Source: Desulfohalobiaceae bacterium
GTDB taxonomy: Bacteria > Desulfobacterota > Desulfovibrionia > Desulfovibrionales > Desulfothermaceae
Direction: 5' to 3'
Length of the DNA: 6,179 nt
Assembly (NCBI GenBank): GCA_021737115.1
Contig: JAIPER010000232.1
Coordinates: forward strand, 1-6,179
The stretch's first letter is position 1, and every line of letters begins with the position of its first letter. A model generated the notes under the pieces. It saw only the letters and a program-made list of their open reading frames with translations. It had not been told where the DNA came from and ran no database searches. A program made the translations under genes and the position numbers. This document shows, one piece after another, positions 5,793 to 6,179 of this stretch.

Positions 5793-5805
5793 ACCGGGAC
5801 TCGGT
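5793..5805 (-). terminator. Weak candidate terminator in the convergent gap
   Basis: Read on the minus strand, ACCG, a 5-nt loop and CGGT are followed by TTTTAAA, between the convergent deacetylase and SPASM genes (gap 5784-5868). The stem is only 4 bp. A longer-range pairing of GCCGTCTG (5831-5838) with CAGACGGC (5883-5890) also exists, partly inside the SPASM gene. Either could mark transcript ends, but neither is strong. Confidence 0.25.
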
Positions 5806-5868
5806 CAGGACCACATCCGCATGCCGCCAGGCCGTCTGCCTTTCCCATGCAGCCGGATTCCGCTTTTC

Positions 5869-6179
5869 TTACCTGGACCGATCAGACGGCAGAGGGCAGA
5901 ACGGGTCCCGGTCTTTGCTTACGTCAAGGCCCAGGCTCTGAATGACGGCCGGACAGCCCCGGCAGACCGGACGGATCGAACAATCCCGGCAGGCGGCCGG
6001 TCCGGCCCGGTAGGCCCTGGCCTGCTGGCTGTCGTAGATGTCATCAAAGGTCTGCTCGAAGATGTTGCCCAGGTAGGAGGGGAACTTCCGGCAGGCGTGA
6101 ACTTCCCCGTCCGGGAGAAGAGAGACGAAGTTGAAGGCTGCACCGCAGCCGAACCCGGTGCACCCGCCGAAAAGGGGCT
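5869..6179 (-). CDS. Radical SAM/SPASM peptide-maturase, C-terminal fragment
   Basis: The last 102 residues of a protein that enters from the right edge and ends at TAA 5871-5869. It contains a complete SPASM domain, which holds auxiliary 4Fe-4S clusters in radical SAM enzymes that modify peptides or proteins. The visible cysteines, in fragment numbering, are C6, C11, C29 (LLPDGEVHAC, the GX4C signature), C63 and C66 (ACRDC), C72 and C75 (VCRGC) and C94. The pattern C-X17-C-gap-CX2CX5CX2C-gap-C has the seven SPASM cysteines, with X2 instead of the common X3 at one place. CTGFGCGAAFNFVSLLPDG followed by RKFPS reminds me of the maturases of selenobiotic (SbtM-type) peptides, but this is recall and uncertain. 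The radical SAM core is outside the window. No precursor-peptide frame is seen between its stop and the deacetylase, so any substrate gene should lie upstream, beyond 6179. Confidence 0.85.
   Translation of the reverse strand, partial: PLFGGCTGFGCGAAFNFVSLLPDGEVHACRKFPSYLGNIFEQTFDDIYDSQQARAYRAGPAACRDCSIRPVCRGCPAVIQSLGLDVSKDRDPFCPLPSDRSR

Noticed and set aside
5919..6143. Minus-strand 74-residue frame at the right edge
   Set aside because: It is an out-of-frame shadow of the SPASM-domain gene, whose cysteine pattern is clear in the neighbouring frame.
1..6179. CRISPR array, tRNA or rRNA gene, complete insertion sequence
   Set aside because: I found no regularly spaced repeats, no cloverleaf-like segment, no rRNA-like sequence and no transposase frame.

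Overview
This window looks like a piece of a chromosome from a Gram-negative, probably anaerobic bacterium. My best guess is a sulfate-reducer-type member of the Desulfobacterota (Deltaproteobacteria). That guess is inference only: it rests on a proteobacterial-type oligoribonuclease, two radical SAM proteins, a bacterial Zn-dependent deacetylase and TA modules in mixed G+C DNA. There is no rRNA, tRNA or other taxonomic marker.

Left part (1-1256, minus strand): two toxin-antitoxin systems lie head to tail in one tightly packed operon, read right to left. The order is vapB (ribbon-helix-helix antitoxin), vapC (PIN-domain RNase), an MntA-like nucleotidyltransferase antitoxin and the first 33 codons of a HepT-like toxin cut by the window edge. 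Successive genes overlap as TTGA, are 1 nt apart, or overlap as ATGA. A strong sigma70-type promoter (TTGACA, 16 nt, TATGAT) sits directly on the vapB start codon, inside two palindromes that share the half-site TATGAT. vapB has no Shine-Dalgarno, so the transcript may be leaderless.

Next (1256-1789, minus strand) comes orn, an intact DEDDh oligoribonuclease. Its stop codon touches the vapB operator. From 1790 to 2567 there is no convincing gene. This stretch holds the candidate orn promoter, several inverted repeats including a perfect 11-bp hairpin, and degenerate short repeats.

Right part (2568-5783, plus strand): the most unusual gene encodes about 708 residues. It joins an N-terminal half that aligns by eye with ABC/SMC-type AAA ATPases, but with the Walker A, Walker B glutamate and switch histidine positions all degenerate, to a complete radical SAM domain (CX3CX2C). 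It is followed 66 nt later by an intact histone-deacetylase-superfamily Zn-dependent amidohydrolase. The two may be cotranscribed, but nothing in the sequence proves a shared pathway.

Right edge (5869-6179, minus strand, convergent): the C-terminal SPASM iron-sulfur domain of a second, unrelated radical SAM enzyme of the peptide-maturase type. It is truncated by the window. The most novel item is the pseudo-ATPase/radical SAM fusion. The rest are recognisable families in an interesting arrangement.
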